Of a stretch of DNA of 64,000 nt, positions 21,431 to 33,989 are shown piece by piece; positions within the stretch are counted from its first letter, which is position 1; each line of letters begins with the position of its first letter. This stretch comes from Lycorma delicatula. Lineage: Eukaryota > Arthropoda > Insecta > Hemiptera > Fulgoridae. The position numbers and the translations under genes are program-made. Under the pieces are notes generated by a model. It saw only the letters and a list, made by a program, of their open reading frames with translations. It made no database searches and was not told the DNA's origin. Where the stretch lies: assembly GCF_047948215.1 (NCBI RefSeq), contig NC_134457.1, positions 85,536,898 to 85,600,897 of the forward strand. The letters run 5' to 3'.

Positions 21431-21942
21431 GTGTAGGTGGATTGCCTTTTGGATTGTTTGTTTACTATACTTTGTTCTGAAACATCACTGTGCAATAGAA
21501 ACAGTTTGTTTTGATTAATTTGAGCCTTCAAAAAGCTTTCTCAATATCTTCATAGGAGTAGGAGAAAGCTTTTCTCTACTCTTCTCAGATCTGATTATTT
21601 CACACAGTAATCAATATAGATGTCAACAACAATTGTACCAAGTTAAAAACATTCCTGTGAAACCATATTAGTTATTGTTTATATAATGAAAGTTAAATTT
21701 TTTATGAACTGTCAAACTATTTATTTAATTTATTCAACTATACTATATAAATTAAATGTTATTTAAACTACCAAAACACAGTAAATAGATAAATTAAACT
21801 TACCATATAAATTCAAAAAATCAATTTTCGCAGGATCCTTCATTTTCAGTAGGTATTTAATTCTATAATTACAAAATAAATTGTTTTTATAATTTGGAAT
21901 TTGTTGAAATTGTTACTGTTAAATAATTTTGAAATTTATTAT
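21430..21942. other. AT-rich intron sequence
   Basis: No feature recognised. Confidence 0.5.
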
Positions 21943-22670
21943 GGATGCCCTCTGCTGTGAATCATGAGACCTTGCCGATAGTGAGGGTCCTTGAGTGCTT
22001 AGTAATACAAAGTAGCTGGATCGAAGGTGCACCCATATCGGAGTGGTATTTGTGTGAGGTAGACTGAGGAATGATTCCTGAAAGAGGGTGTCGCTCTTTC
22101 AATAACTGTTAAGGGCATAGGTCAGGAAGACTTAAATGATCATATCAACATCACTCAATCTTCTGAGTACTGCACAGCTGAAAACAATGGAAAACTACAG
22201 CTGTTTTTTTTTTCCAAGAAAATGTAGCTCCATGTATTTTTATGTAACAAAGATTGAGGCACCTTCCTTAGTAAAATGTTCTGTAGGTAAACTAGTCCCC
22301 TGTTTGGATCTCTGGCTGAGGACTGCTAAGGAAGGAGTCACCAGAAAATTAAAAAATAACATTCTACAAGTAGGAGTCTGGAATGTTAAAACTTAAAAAA
22401 GTTGGTAGGTTAGAAAATTTAAAGAGAAATGGGTAGATTAAATATAGATGCAGTAGAAATTAGTGAGGTTCAGTGGGAAGAGGAAAACAACTTTTGGTCA
22501 GTTGATTTTAGAATAATTAGCTCAGCGTCAAATAAAGGGCAGGCGGGAGTAGGTTTTGTAATCTACAAGAAGATAGGGGAGAGAATAGAGTATTACAAAA
22601 AGTGTAGCGATAGAATCATTGCAATCAGGATAAATCAAAACCTAAGATTAACATTGACAATGATTAACAT

Positions 22671-22850
22671 TTTTTTTTTTGTTCTCCTGCTCCCCTAGGC
22701 AGGCTCAACAATCAAATATTACTCAGCCCAGGGGAGTGTCCTTGAGACTGTAATAAGTCTCCCCACCTACCGGCAGTACGTCCGGCATGGCAGGTTGGCT
22801 CATTGGTTCAGGATCTTTTACTTATTCTCATCTTGCTTCTGCCTCTAACC
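22671..22850 (-). mobile_element. 5'-truncated R1-like LINE or SINE-like insert in RTE copy 2
   Basis: A 10-T tract at the left marks an A-tail on the - strand. About 180 GC-richer bases with TACTCAGCCCAGGGGAGTGTCC, shared with the element at 18.4 kb. Flanks read TGATTAACAT and TGATGTAACAT, an imperfect duplication of the host LINE sequence. Confidence 0.65.
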
Positions 22851-23125
22851 TGATGTAACATCTTATGCCTACAAGTAACTATGATGATGATAATGAGGTT
22901 GAGTGTGAATGTGAGGAAATGACAAAGCAATTAAACACTTAAAAGGGGAAGAAAATTTAATAATAATTGGACATTGGAATGCAAGCATCAGAAAGGGCCA
23001 GGAAGGAAATATTATGGGTGAATACAGGCTGGGCAAAAGAAATGAAAGAAGGAACTGACTTATTGAGTTTTGCATGAAGTATAATTTAGTAATTTCTAAC
23101 ACCCAGTTTAAATTTCATAATAGTT

Positions 23126-23907
23126 TGAAAATCATAATCACAATTTTTTCCAGTTTATACATATTTTTATTGGTTTGCTTAGTATTTCTCCCACTACCAG
23201 CCCATTCGGTCATTCTAAAGCATAAGATCAAATGTTTGTGCCACAAACGGCTGCTGAGCCTCAAAACAGTTTAGTGACTAGAAGTGTCCTAACTAGCTCC
23301 TAGAACTAACCTAAAAGTGTGAGTGGAATAAACTTGGTACCATACACCACTTGCTTGTGTGTCCCACTGCTCACTTGTCATATATCACTAAAATGAGTAG
23401 GCGAACCCTGTCAACTACTAACACATATATGACTATCAAAAATTAAATTTATCTCGTCTAAGACAGCAGTTTGCTGCCATATCTAGGTTGCTGAATGCCA
23501 GCAAGTACCTGTCCACCATTAAAGCGCTTATATGCTATTATAAGCTTATAAGCTATTATATTAAAATGACTATTTGATAATTTGTCTGCACCCTTGAGAA
23601 GCATAAACTTCATCTGTGGACAGAAATCTTTAAATTTTGAATGTCCATCCAGTCCTCTGCGTTGACAAAGCCGCTTGTGCTTGGTCTTCTAGCTGCGATC
23701 GTGAGTTACCACAAACTAACAGGAGACAATCATGTTTTTCAAACTTACAGGTGAAAGCCTGGGCCGTGACCCCTACTGTAAATGTCAGTCTCAAAAATTC
23801 GTGGAATACCAGGTTCCACAGCAAGGTATCGAGAACAGAGCCTTGCAGGCTTCCCCTGGTGACGGACATTTCCACAACTATGTTAACATTCTTAAACAGA
23901 GCAGCTT
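23126..23907 (-). mobile_element. R1/jockey-type LINE fragment in RTE copy 2
   Basis: Interrupts the endonuclease between HNS and the KKAG-equivalent segment. On the - strand 23875-23630 reads RGSLQGSVLDTLLWNLVF, FLRLTFTVGVTAQAF and HDCLLLVCGNSRSQLEDQAQ. These are motifs B and C of R1-type polymerases (normally CPQGSVLGPLLWNL and ADD); the FADD aspartates are lost. Confidence 0.7.
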
Positions 23908-24199
23908 ATACATAAAAAAAGCTGGGTGATACTGAAAGATATGAGATAGATTATATCATGGTTAAGCAAAGATTTAGAAATCACTCGTCAACTGCAAAGC
24001 ATATCTAGGAGCAGACATTGATAGTGACCATAATTTAGTAATAATGAAATGTAGATTGGCGTTTAAAAATCTGAAAAAAAGGTGTTTGAATCGGTGGAGT
24101 TTAGAGAAGCTTGAGGAAGAGGAGGTAAAGAAGATTTTTTAGGAGGACAACGCAAGAGGTCTGATTAAAAAAGATAAGTAAAAATATAGAAGGAGAATG

Positions 24200-26095
24200 G
24201 GAGAATATTAAAAAGGGAAGTCTTAAATCAGCAGAAGCTAACTAAGGCGTAACAAAGAGAACTGTTAGAAAACCTTGGATATCAGAGGTAATATATAGCA
24301 ACTGATGGATGAACATAGTAAGTATAAGAACGCTAATGTTGAAGAAGGTAAAAGGACCTATCGACAATTAAGAAAACTATACATAGGAAGTGAAAATTAG
24401 TGAAAGAAGAGTGGATTAAAGAAAAGTGTTCAGAAGTGGAAAGGGAAATGATCATTGGTAAAATAGATAGTGCATACAGAAAGTTAAGGAAACTTTTATG
24501 ATACATAAGTTAAAATCTAATAATGTGTTAAATAAATAAAGATGGTACAGCAATTTATAAAATGAAAAAAAAGGTTTATAGGTGGGTGGAATATATTGAA
24601 AGTTATATGGAGACAATGAATTAGAAAGTAGTGTTGTAAAGGAAGAAGAGGAAATCGAAGAGGATGAAGAGGGTGATACAGGAGTTGTTCTGAGATTTGA
24701 ATTTAATAATTATTAAATGATTTGAATGGGAGAAAGGCTCCTGAAATAGATGGGATACCTGCAGAATTACTGTGCAGTGCAGTTGAGGAAGCGATAAGAT
24801 AGATTATACAAACCAGTGTGTAATATTTATGAAAAAGGGGAGAAGTACCGTCAAATTTCAAAACGAATGTTATTGTCATGATACCAAAGAAAGCAAGAGC
24901 AGATAAATACGAAAAATACAGAACAGTTAGCTTAACTACTCATCTATCAAAAATTTTAATTACAATTATGTGCAGAAGAATTGGGAGGAGAGCGGAGAAA
25001 GTGTTAGGAGAAAACAAATTTCGTTTCAGGAAAAGTATAGGGACAAGGGAAGGAGTTTTAGCACTCACATTAATATTAAAGAACGATTAAAGAAAAACAA
25101 ACCAACATACATGTCATTTATAGCCTTAGAAAATGCATTTGATAACATAGTTTGGAATAAAATGTTCAGCTTTTTAAGAAATATAAGGTTCAAGTATGGA
25201 GATAGAACAATTGCTAAGATTTACAGGAACCAAACTGTAATAATCGAAGAGCATAAGAAAGAAGTAGTAATAAAAAAGGGAGTCAGACAAGGATGTTCCC
25301 TATCCTCTTTACTTTTTAATCTTTATATAGACCTAGCAGTTAATGAAGTTAAAGAACAATTTTGGTCCGGAGTAACAGTACAAGGTGAAAAGATAAAGAT
25401 AAAGATGGTGCGATTTGCTGATGATATAGTAATTCAAGCTGAAAGTAAAAATGATTTAGAAGAAACAATGAACGGCATGGATGAAGTCCTACACAAGAAT
25501 TACTGCGTGAAAATAAACAAGAACAAAACGAAAGTAATGAAATATAGTAGAAATAATGTAGATGAACCACTGAATATAAAAATAGGGCAAGAAAAGACTG
25601 TTTAGGTAGAAGAATTATGTTATTTGGGTAGTAGAATTACTAAAGAGGATGAAGCAGGAGCAATATAAAATGCTGAATAGCACAGGCGAAATGAGCTTTC
25701 AGTCAGCAATATAATTTGCTTACATTGAAAATTACATCAGGACATTTTGGAAAGTTTATGTTTGGAGCATAGCTTCACATAGAAGTGAAACTTGAACGAT
25801 CAGAGTTCCTGAGAAGAAAAGATTAGAAGCTTTTGAAATGCAGTGCTAAAGGAGAATGTTAAAAATCAGATGGATGAATAAAGTGACAGATGAAGAGGTT
25901 TTGTGGCAAATTAATGAAGAAAGATGCATTTGGAAAAATATAGCTAAAACAAGGCCACATTGTAAGGCGGTCTGAAATAGTCACTTTGATATTGGAAGGA
26001 CAGTAGATGGGAAAAATTGTGCAGGCAGGCAACATTTGAATATGTCAAACAAATTGAAAGGGTTGTAGGATGTAGGGGGGTATACTGAAATGAAA
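24200..26095 (+). pseudogene. RTE copy 2 reverse transcriptase, broken
   Basis: Best preserved at 24878-25605. Motif A reads FIALENAFDN, so the first (catalytic) Asp of FIDLEKAFD is Ala. KKGVRQGCSLSSLLFNLYID (motif B) and FADDIVIQAES (motif C) are intact. C-terminal domain follows in several frames. Confidence 0.8.
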
Positions 26096-26164
26096 TGACT
26101 GGCACTAGATAGGGAATGTTGGAAAGTTGCATCAAACCTGTCAACTGACTGAAGACTGAAGAAA

Positions 26165-26440
26165 AATGGACAAATATGCAAATTCTGCTGTCCAGTACAG
26201 GAATGATGTGTAATATTTAAAATGTTATATTCTCCTTTGTTCTAATGTCATTACTGCCTTACATTAGATTGTGTTGTATTATTTTTTAATTAAATGATCA
26301 TCTTTGAATGTGACTCGTGGTTCGTCATTTCCCAATTTTGTTTATATTTGTAAATAAAATATTTTGTGAGTATATTCATTTTTTTATCATTATTGCAAAC
26401 TTACAAAATTTCTAAATTATTTTTGCAGTCAGTTATATTT
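26165..26440. other. AT-rich intron sequence between RTE-2 and the Penelope-like element
   Basis: No feature recognised. Confidence 0.4.
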
Positions 26441-26489
26441 ATATTCACATTCTAACAAATGTTGAATATGTTTAAATTGAAAATAATAG

Positions 26490-26858
26490 AAAACATTTTT
26501 TAGATATTGAAATTGAAATAAACATGAACAATATAATAGAAACACACGTTTGTAGAAAACCCACAAGTAATATTACATTACATTTAAATTCTAATCACCC
26601 ATGGGTATAAAAAATTAATAGAAAAAACATAATATTTAGAGTTAATCATTATACAAGAATCAATAAAAACCAACCCAAAAAAGAACTAGATGAAATAAAT
26701 AAAATAGCAATGTTTAATAGTTTTAATAATAGAATATAAAACACTACGATAATTGTATAAAAATACAAGTACAGGAGAATAACGCAGATTAATAATAGCT
26801 TTTACCTATAATCCGATTACACAAATAAAATAATAAAAAAAATTACCAACATATATGA
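26490..26858 (+). pseudogene. Penelope-like reverse transcriptase C-terminal part
   Basis: FLDIEI....ETHVCRKPT..N..LH..SNHPW matches the FLDL.I......FYRKPT.TD..L...S.HP block of the family. Stops are few but present (for example after HPWV and NNRI). Confidence 0.65.
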
Positions 26859-28833
26859 TTTTTTTTTTGTCTTCAGTCATTTGACTGGTTTGATGCAGCT
26901 CTCCAAAATTCCCTATCTAGTGCTAGTCGTTTCATTTCAGTATACCCCCTACATCCTACATCCCTAACAATTTGTTTTACATATTCCAAACGTGGCCTGC
27001 CTACACAATTTTTTCCTTCTACCTGTTCTTCCAGTATTAAAGCGACTATTCCAGGATGCCATAGTATGTGGCCTATAAGTCTGTCTCTTCTTTTAACTAT
27101 ATTTTTCCAAATGCTTCTTTCTTCATCTATTTGCCGCAATACCTCTTCATTTGTCACTTTATCCACCCATCTGATTTTTAACATTCTCCTATAGCACCAC
27201 ATTTCAAAAGCTTCTAATCTTTTCTTCTAAGATACTCCGATTGTCCAAGCTTCACTTCCATATAAAGCGACACTCCAAACTTATACTTTCAAAAATTTTT
27301 TCCTGACATTTAAATTAATTTTTGATGTAAACAAATTATATTTCTGACTAAAGGCTCGTTTCGCTTGTGCTTTTCAACATTTTATATCGCTCCTGCTTCG
27401 TCCATCTTTAGTAATTCTGCTTCCCAAATAACAAAATTCTTCTACCTCCATAATCTTTTCTCCTCCTATTTTCACATTCATTGGTCCATCTTTGTTATTT
27501 CTAATACATTTCATTACTTTTGTTTTGTACTTGTTTAATTTCATGCAATAGTTCTTGCGTAGGACTTCATCTATGCCATTCATTGTTTCTTCTAAATCCT
27601 TTTTACTCTCAGCTAGAATTACTATATCATCAGCAAATCGTAGCATCTTTATCTTTTCACCTTGTACTGTTACTCCGAATCTAAATTGTTCTTTAACATC
27701 ATTAACTGCTAGTTCCATGTAAAGATTAAAAAGTAACGGGGATAGGGAACATCCTTGTCAGACTCCCTTTCTTATTACGGCTTCTTTCTTATGTTCTTCA
27801 ATTATTACTGTTGCTGTTTGGTTCCTGTACATGTTAGCAATTGTTCTTCTATCTCTGTATTTGAACTCCAATTTTTTTTTAAATGCTGAACATTTTATTC
27901 CAGTCTACGTTATCGAATGCCTTTTCTAGGTCTATAAACGCCAAGTATGTTGATTTGTTTTTCTTTAATCTTACTTTTACTATTAATCTGAGGCCTAAAA
28001 TTGCTTCCATATACTTTTCCTGAAACCAAATTGGTCTTCTCCTAACACTTCTTCCACTCTCCTCTCAGTTCTTCTGCATAGAATTCTAGTTAAGATTTTT
28101 TATGCATGACTAGTGAAACTAATTTTTCTGTATTCACATTTATCTGTCCCTGCTTTCTTTGGTATCATGACTATAACACTTTTTTTGAAGTCTGACGGAA
28201 CTTCCCCTTTTTCATAAATATTACACACCAGCTTGTATAATCTATCAATCGCTTCCTCACATGCACTGCGCAGTAATTCTACAGGTATTCCGTCTATTCC
28301 AGGAGTCTTTCTTCCATTTAAATCTTTTAATGCTCTCTTAAATTCAATGTCAGTATTGTTTCTCCCATTTCATCCTCCTCAACTTCCTCTTCTTCCTCTA
28401 TAACACCATTTTCTAATTCATTTCCGCCGTATAACTCTTCAATATATTCCACCCATCTATCATCGACTTTACCTTTCGTATTATATATTGGTGTACCATC
28501 TTTGTTTAACACATTATTAGATTTTAATTTATGTATCCCAAAATTTTCCTTAACTTTCCTGTATGCTCCGTCTATTTTCCAATGTTCATTTCTCTTTCCA
28601 CCTCTGAACACTTTTCTTTAATCCACTCTTCTTTCGCTAGTTTGCACTTCCTGTTTATAGCATTTCTGAATTGTCGATAGTTCCTTTTACTTTCTTCATC
28701 ACTAGCATTCTTATATTTTCTACGTTCATCCATCAGCGGCAATATATCGTCTGAAACCCAAGGTTTTCTACCAGTTCTCTTTATTCCACCTAAGTTTGCT
28801 TCTGCTGATTTAAGAATTTTCTTTTTAACATTC
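26859..28833 (-). mobile_element. RTE-clade LINE, copy 3, 5'-truncated
   Basis: T-tract 26859-26868, then the inverted 3' end GTCTTCAGTCATTTGACTGG, running to the equivalent of copy 1 position about 4270. ACATAT flanks both sides (about 26849 and 28836), a possible short target duplication. Confidence 0.88.
26873..28830 (-). pseudogene. RTE copy 3 reverse transcriptase, broken
   Basis: Fragments: RRKYKNASDEESKRNYRQF (28853-28572), GTPIYNTKGKVDDRWVEYIE (28611-28327), RT core with a premature TGA in motif B (GV-stop-QGCSLSP, near 27760), FADDIVILAESKKDLEETMN (27718-27374) and the C-terminal domain (27202-26873). Closest of the three to a shared consensus. Confidence 0.85.
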
Positions 28834-28839
28834 GTACAT

Positions 28840-29037
28840 ATCATTCGTAACATGATAAAAATAAATATAAAAAGTATAAAACCAAATTACCACATTATAA
28901 AAAATAAAATAATAGAGGAAATTTAAGAAAAATATACAAAATTAAATGCAATAAATGTACTATTTGTATTGATAAAACCAACAGATCATTTAGAAAAAGA
29001 TTTACAGAACAACACATATCTTAGAAAAACAAAAAAG
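28840..29037 (+). pseudogene. Penelope-like GIY-YIG endonuclease remnant
   Basis: NNRGNLRKIYKIKCNKC, then CIDKTNRSFRKRFTEQH. The central YIG is changed to CID. Cys pairs and R..R...H are kept. Confidence 0.6.
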
Positions 29038-29097
29038 TGGTATAGCTAATGTAGCTGACTGTTAGAATGCAAACATAATTATTACTGATTGCAAAAA

Positions 29098-29945
29098 TAA
29101 TATAGGGAGGATGATCAAGTTGAGTCCAGTGCATTTCTTTTAGTTTTGAGACTGTTAGAACTGCATTATGGCACCTGGGGTTGTTGTGGAGGACGATGGC
29201 CTCTCGAATCAGTTGATCTTGTCTTTTGTGGCAATATGCAGTTCTCACTGGGCTGGTTGAAAAAAACAGTTGAAAAACCTTGCCAGCTGACAGTCGAGTC
29301 TTTGCTTTCACTGAGGCTGCCTTCCTTTTTCTCCACCACTGAAGAGTGTAGTGGTGGACCGACATTTTGTCACAGGTGACGATCCGACTCAAAAATGCAT
29401 CATCTTTCGCAAACCATGCTGTAAGCTTCTGACAGACCTCCAAACGTCTCAACTTCTAATCTGAGGTCGAAAGGTAAGGGACCTATCTGGCACTAACTTT
29501 ATGAGACTGTAGGTCGTTTGTGATGATTACTTGACAGTTCCCATAACTTTTCCACCTGTTCTGCAATATCAGATACTCTCACCCATTGATCATCTCCAAA
29601 TATGTCTAAAATTGCACAAATGTTTTCGTCTGTAATACTGGTTCGAGGACAGTGATTGTGTTCCTGATTTACCATTTGTTCTCGTCCTTCCTTGAACTCT
29701 TTATGCCAGGCAAAACACAAGTCCTTGACAATGTTTGGTCCCCGAACTGTGTTGTCAATCTCTGGAAAATTTCCGTCACTTGTACTTCTTCATGAGAAAA
29801 AAATTTTATAATTATGCGTTGCACAATGGTTGGGTGCACCTGTTGCTCTGATGCTCTGACATCATGAGCGTTACTGATGAATTGGTTGGGTGTGTGAAAT
29901 GGCTGGTTCTTCCCACTCCTAATGATCCCCCCCCACCCAAGCATA
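29098..29945 (-). pseudogene. Mariner transposase, nearly whole but frameshifted
   Basis: N-terminal HTH near 29830-29700 (TIVQRIIIKFFSHEEVQVTE, FGDQTLSRTCV), AWHKEFKEGREQMVNQEHNH, then DDAFLSRIVTCDKMSVHHYT, where the usual TGDE is TCDK. LHNNPRCHNAVL replaces the HDNA.PH motif. The final PCD.FLFP block is missing: the reading stops after LDHPPYI. Confidence 0.75.
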
Positions 29946-31088
29946 CTAGAAGCATGGGCCTAATCCTACCAACCATAGATTCTTAGGAACAAAAATAAGG
30001 CCGTAAAAGCATAATAATAATATATATAAAACACACATACACGCATGCACGCACGAAACTGATTAGTCTGTTAAATATTACTCTGCAGTAAATTTATTGG
30101 TAGAAAATATATTAAAGCAACATTAGGGTACGAAGACACATCAGGTAACATCGTCAAACCCATGTACTCATATTCTCAGTGGATAAAGTATTACATGTAG
30201 GTTTCATTCACGAACTGCAGCTAATCTTCACAAACAGTTGGGTTGAAGTAGATCCCAAAATCACAATAACAGGAGTAAAAAAAATCAAGAAAGACTAAAG
30301 GTTTTCATACTATCAACTGTTAGTCTTTGTTGAGCTGAAAAGATTTTAGAAAAAATATTTTACTCGGGTAAGGTTAAACTTAATATTTTTTGTACAAACT
30401 TCTTGTACAAATATTTTTTGATTATTTTTTATTTTACAGTAAACTATTAAAGAATTAATCAGCATTTTGCTGGCTCATAGTTAAGCCATTTGGGACTCCT
30501 GAGAGAATTTTTTTTCTGAATTACTGTTGACTTTGAGGAACTATTATGGCGTCTTATGGACTTTTTGCAGGATCCTGAAATATTTCCCAAGCTGCAATAG
30601 AGGCATAAGATTTAATGTTATGCTGAGTCTACTTTCTCTGAATTGTGTCAGAAGCACCAGAACTGTGTTATTTTAGGATAGTGCAACTGCTGCTAATTGG
30701 CAATATTTTTACTACATGCCTAAGCTCCATATCCTGTTTTTAATCATGATGCAACTATAGCAACTGTTATTTTTTCTCTTTAGTTTAGAAAATGGATTTA
30801 TATTACATATTAATAATTAAGACTATAAATTCAATAAGTAATATTAAAGTATTGATGCTTTTTTCCATCCACCACTTTTCTTTAACTGTTGATCTTTTTA
30901 TTTTATTTAGTCATGAAGTGTTTCATCTTTTTCATGTCTGAAAGTTTACTTGCCTTTGATGTACTAGTTAATTGATGTTATTTGAGCTTTATGTCTCTCG
31001 TTTCTTTTTTTATAATTTTGCATTCAGTATGTAATCGAATTATATAAGTTTTAAATTCAGTATGTAAGTTTTAAATTCTTTTTTTTAG
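29945..31088. other. Intron sequence before exon 6
   Basis: AT-rich. A (CA)n-like stretch at about 30028-30055. Near 31027-31080 ATTCAGTATGTAA and AAGTTTTAAATTC each occur twice. No coding signal. Confidence 0.5.
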
Positions 31089-31344
31089 GTTTGTTGTTTC
31101 ACCAGCAACTGAAGAAGAGGTTGTTGAGCCTGCTGAAGTAGTTAATGAATTGGAGACTGAAGAATTAGTTTTTACAGCTGTAAAAGAGGAACTGCCACCT
31201 CCAATATCTCCAACACCATTACAAATAGAACCTCTCCCTCCCACTACTCCTCCTGATCGTAAGAAAATTCGCGAATGGCCGCCACCAAATAATGATGCAT
31301 TAAATCACCATCTTACTATTGGTCCTCATGGTGGAATCGATTGG
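31089..31344 (+). CDS. ANO8: ANO8-like exon 6: acidic and Pro-rich tail
   Basis: 256 nt, phase 2 in and 0 out, acceptor TTTTTTAG, donor GTAAAT. Encodes 85 residues after the split Arg codon: an acidic segment (EEEVVEPAEVVNELETEEL), a Pro-rich segment and LTIGPHGGIDW. The tail is predicted cytosolic and disordered. Composition differs sharply from the AT-rich surroundings, and the phase match to exons 5 and 7 supports the exon although the tail is poorly conserved between phyla. Confidence 0.9.
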
Positions 31345-32330
31345 GTAAATATGTTATAATCATTATTTATTGTTATTATCCACATCATACCCTTTTAAAT
31401 AGCTATTATTTTAACCGTAAAAGTAAGAAAATTAATGTTAAACGTAAACCTCTATGTAACATTTTTTAAAAAATGTTTATTTTTAAATCTGATGGCATGA
31501 ATTTCTCACATGCCATGATCAACATTTTACTTTATGACATAAGTATAATTGACAGTTAAGTTAGGGCAGTACTTCCTTTCACAATGAAAATAGTAATTGA
31601 ACTTGCTCTGACCCTGACATAGAATTCAGAGGGTACCAATTATCATATCATTACAGCTGCACCTTATATAATTAGGTTAAGTATAGAAAAAATTGAATAT
31701 CCGTTCAGATTGTACATTACAGATCAGTAGTCAAAGTATGATTGTTCAAATAAAAAATCCTATAAAAATCTATGTTAAAAATACATAGATATTTAGACGA
31801 GTTCATAACTTATTTTTAATAAGAAAAAAGTAATTTCCATCTGTTTCCATGAAAATATAAATGGTCAACACATTTGTGTGGTTCTGCAGTAGATATCTCA
31901 GTACAGAATTTTATTCTATATGGCAAATATTTAAAAGGAGAGAAAGAGTAGCATACATTAATTCTTTATATAATTACAATGGACAAAATATATGACCATT
32001 CTGCTCAGTATATATCGTAATGCTTAGCAGAATGTAACATCTTTACATGAAAAACTGTAACGTTGTGGCATAACATTTTCGGCTCATTGAAGTATTAATT
32101 ATAATTTTTTATTAAGTAATAGACGTATATGAAAGAAAATTGATGATAATAGTAGTAGAGAATAATGATACTTGGCCAGTACTTCAATCACTTGACAACT
32201 GCCATCTTAGACCAGGAAGTTAGAAATCCAGCTGCCATCTTGGAAATTCCTTTTTTTCCCTGTGAGAAATTTCCATTTACCTCATCCTCTTGCTCCAGGA
32301 AATTTGAAATTCCATAGTTGTCAGTGAAAT
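31345..32330. other. Intron sequence after exon 6
   Basis: No feature recognised. A GC-richer patch at about 32170-32300 may be part of an old repeat. Confidence 0.45.
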
Positions 32331-32332
32331 AA

Positions 32333-32475
32333 TTTTTTACACTTTAAATATTAATTATTGGTGGCCTATTTCAAAGGTTGGTAGTACATCAGCTGTTTTA
32401 GTCATCCGCTAGGATGTAACATCACAGGTGACCAGTAGAATTAAATAAATAATAATATTTAAAGTGTAAAAAAGT
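32333..32475. repeat. Small palindromic MITE-like element
   Basis: Left arm TTTTTTACACTTTAAATATT and right arm AATATTTAAAGTGTAAAAAA are exact inverted copies across about 20 bp, with a spacer of roughly 100 bp. No coding capacity. Family not recognised. Confidence 0.65.
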
Positions 32476-33470
32476 AACTGTGTAGGTTTCAAACAGGGTC
32501 ATCCGGTTGACTTGGTACCTGGTGTGTTATGCCTCATGGCTACACCAGTTTGCTCACCTCTATGTGAAATTCGTTGTATATAAGTTGTGAAACTGCATTC
32601 CACTGCTAGACACTGCTTACACTGGCCCTATATTTAATTTAATTTAAGTGTGTATTTGTTTGTACAGTTAAATAAATATTATTAAAAGAAAAAAAAAAAA
32701 TGTTAACAGTCCCAATATGTAAGCAATATTTAAAAAAAACAATATATTTAAAACAATTTTGCATGTATGGATAAAAAAGTTTTCTTTGATAAGTATTCAC
32801 TTAATAAATAAACAGAATTGCCACTGATAGAGAAAACATTATATTTTCACTCCAAGATCTAATAAGCAAATTTATTAAAACTTATACAGAATGATGTTTG
32901 GTGTATCCCTTCTCAACCCTCCCCCCTCCAAACCAAAGTATAAATCACCCCTACCATAACTGTATGTTCCACTCCCAACGGAGATCTACTATAAAACACT
33001 AATTAATTTTTTACAAATATAATTCTATATTTTCTGTAATACCATTAATCTCTCAAACCATAGTAAGTTAGCTTCATTGGATAACGTCTTAGTATTTTCA
33101 GTTCATCTTGTGTGAACCGATCTGTATTTCAATTGAGAAATTTACCTTATTCTTTAAAACCCTTCTCATGTCCAACAATATATAATCAGTACCAACACAT
33201 AACTTAATTTGTTACATATATGGTAGCTTCTTGAGAAAACAATCTCTGTCAAAAGCCTTAACAAATGTGGCAACCATCATAGTAATAGTACTCATACTCG
33301 AATGACTTGCAAAATGGTTTTGTATAGATACCTATGTCTTCCTCCTTTCCCCAACTCTTCTTGGCAATTTTACAAAATAACTGATACAGTTGGTTTTCAC
33401 CAATAACTCTACAGGTGTTTGGAGTGCCCTATAATAATTAATATTTCTTTTCACACACAATTGCTTTCAG
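32476..33470. other. Intron sequence, no clear feature
   Basis: An A-tract at 32690-32700 and a C-rich patch at about 32918-32945. No protein recognised. Confidence 0.45.
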
Positions 33471-33680
33471 TTATTTCATGTTTCCAATTATCAGTTTACA
33501 CATACGTAAGTATTTGGGTGACCCATGTCTGCAATAGTCAAATTTTTCACAATCAATTGCATGATAGTCATCAGAATAAACAGAATGGGTGACAAGCATC
33601 ATAGAACAGTGTCTGCACATCTGTGAACCGATCCTTATCAAATCGTTAATCAATTTGAAAAACGTCTCTTTGATCACCAT
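33471..33680 (-). pseudogene. Unassigned - strand open fragment beside the virus-like block
   Basis: 69 residues with a His/Cys-rich middle (CRHCSMMLVTHSVYSDDYH and CEKFDYCRHG). Not recognised. Same strand as, and 0.5 kb from, the major-capsid fragment, so it may be the 3' part of the same integrated element (inference only). Confidence 0.3.
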
Positions 33681-33989
33681 TAAAATTTGATAATTTTTTA
33701 TGTAGAAATATTACGTCCTTGTAATCTTTCACCATTTGCTTAGTCTTGACGATTTTATTGTTTAATTTTTTCAACTTTTTCTTCAAAGATATTCAAATAT
33801 CGCATTTGCTTACCACAATTCAATCATTTATGCCCAATAATTCATCTTCTATAACTTGTAATTTTGTTTGATACACTGTACCCAGCAGTAGTGTATTGGG
33901 TAAAGTGTCAGTCTCTTCAATTATTGAAGTCTTCTGAAGTCTTTTTGATTATTGAAGTCTCTTTCTGAATTCTTACTATAGTAGGAATA

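Larger units (their letters stand above)
22244..24135 (+). pseudogene. RTE copy 2 endonuclease, interrupted
   Basis: IEAPSLVKCSVGKLVPC, EISEVQWEEENNFWS with the catalytic Glu, LIIIGHWNASIR where the usual Asp of GDWNA is His, then after the second insertion YLGADIDSDHNLVIMKCR. Broken by stops and two insertions. Confidence 0.75.
21945..26160 (+). mobile_element. RTE-clade LINE, copy 2, decayed, with two insertions
   Basis: Same family as copy 1, from the leader motif TGAATCATGAGACCTTGCCG to a 3' end GTCAACTGACTGAAGACTG. Two foreign segments interrupt the endonuclease: about 22671-22850 and 23126-23907. It keeps the SDHNLV endonuclease block (near 24020-24050) and motif B region RQGCSLS that copy 1 has lost, but is full of frameshifts. 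Confidence 0.88.
26440..29037 (+). mobile_element. Penelope-like element fragment, split by RTE copy 3
   Basis: Left part (26490-26858) encodes the C-terminal RT/linker of a Penelope-like element: FLDIEIEINMNNIIETHVCR, KPTSNITLHLNSNHPWV, FRVNHYTRINKN. Right part (28840-29037) encodes KIYKIKCNKCTICIDKTNRS and FRKRFTEQH, the form taken by the GIY-YIG endonuclease of these elements (usually YKL.C..C...YIG.T.R.F..R..EH). The LINE sits between them in the opposite orientation. Confidence 0.7.
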
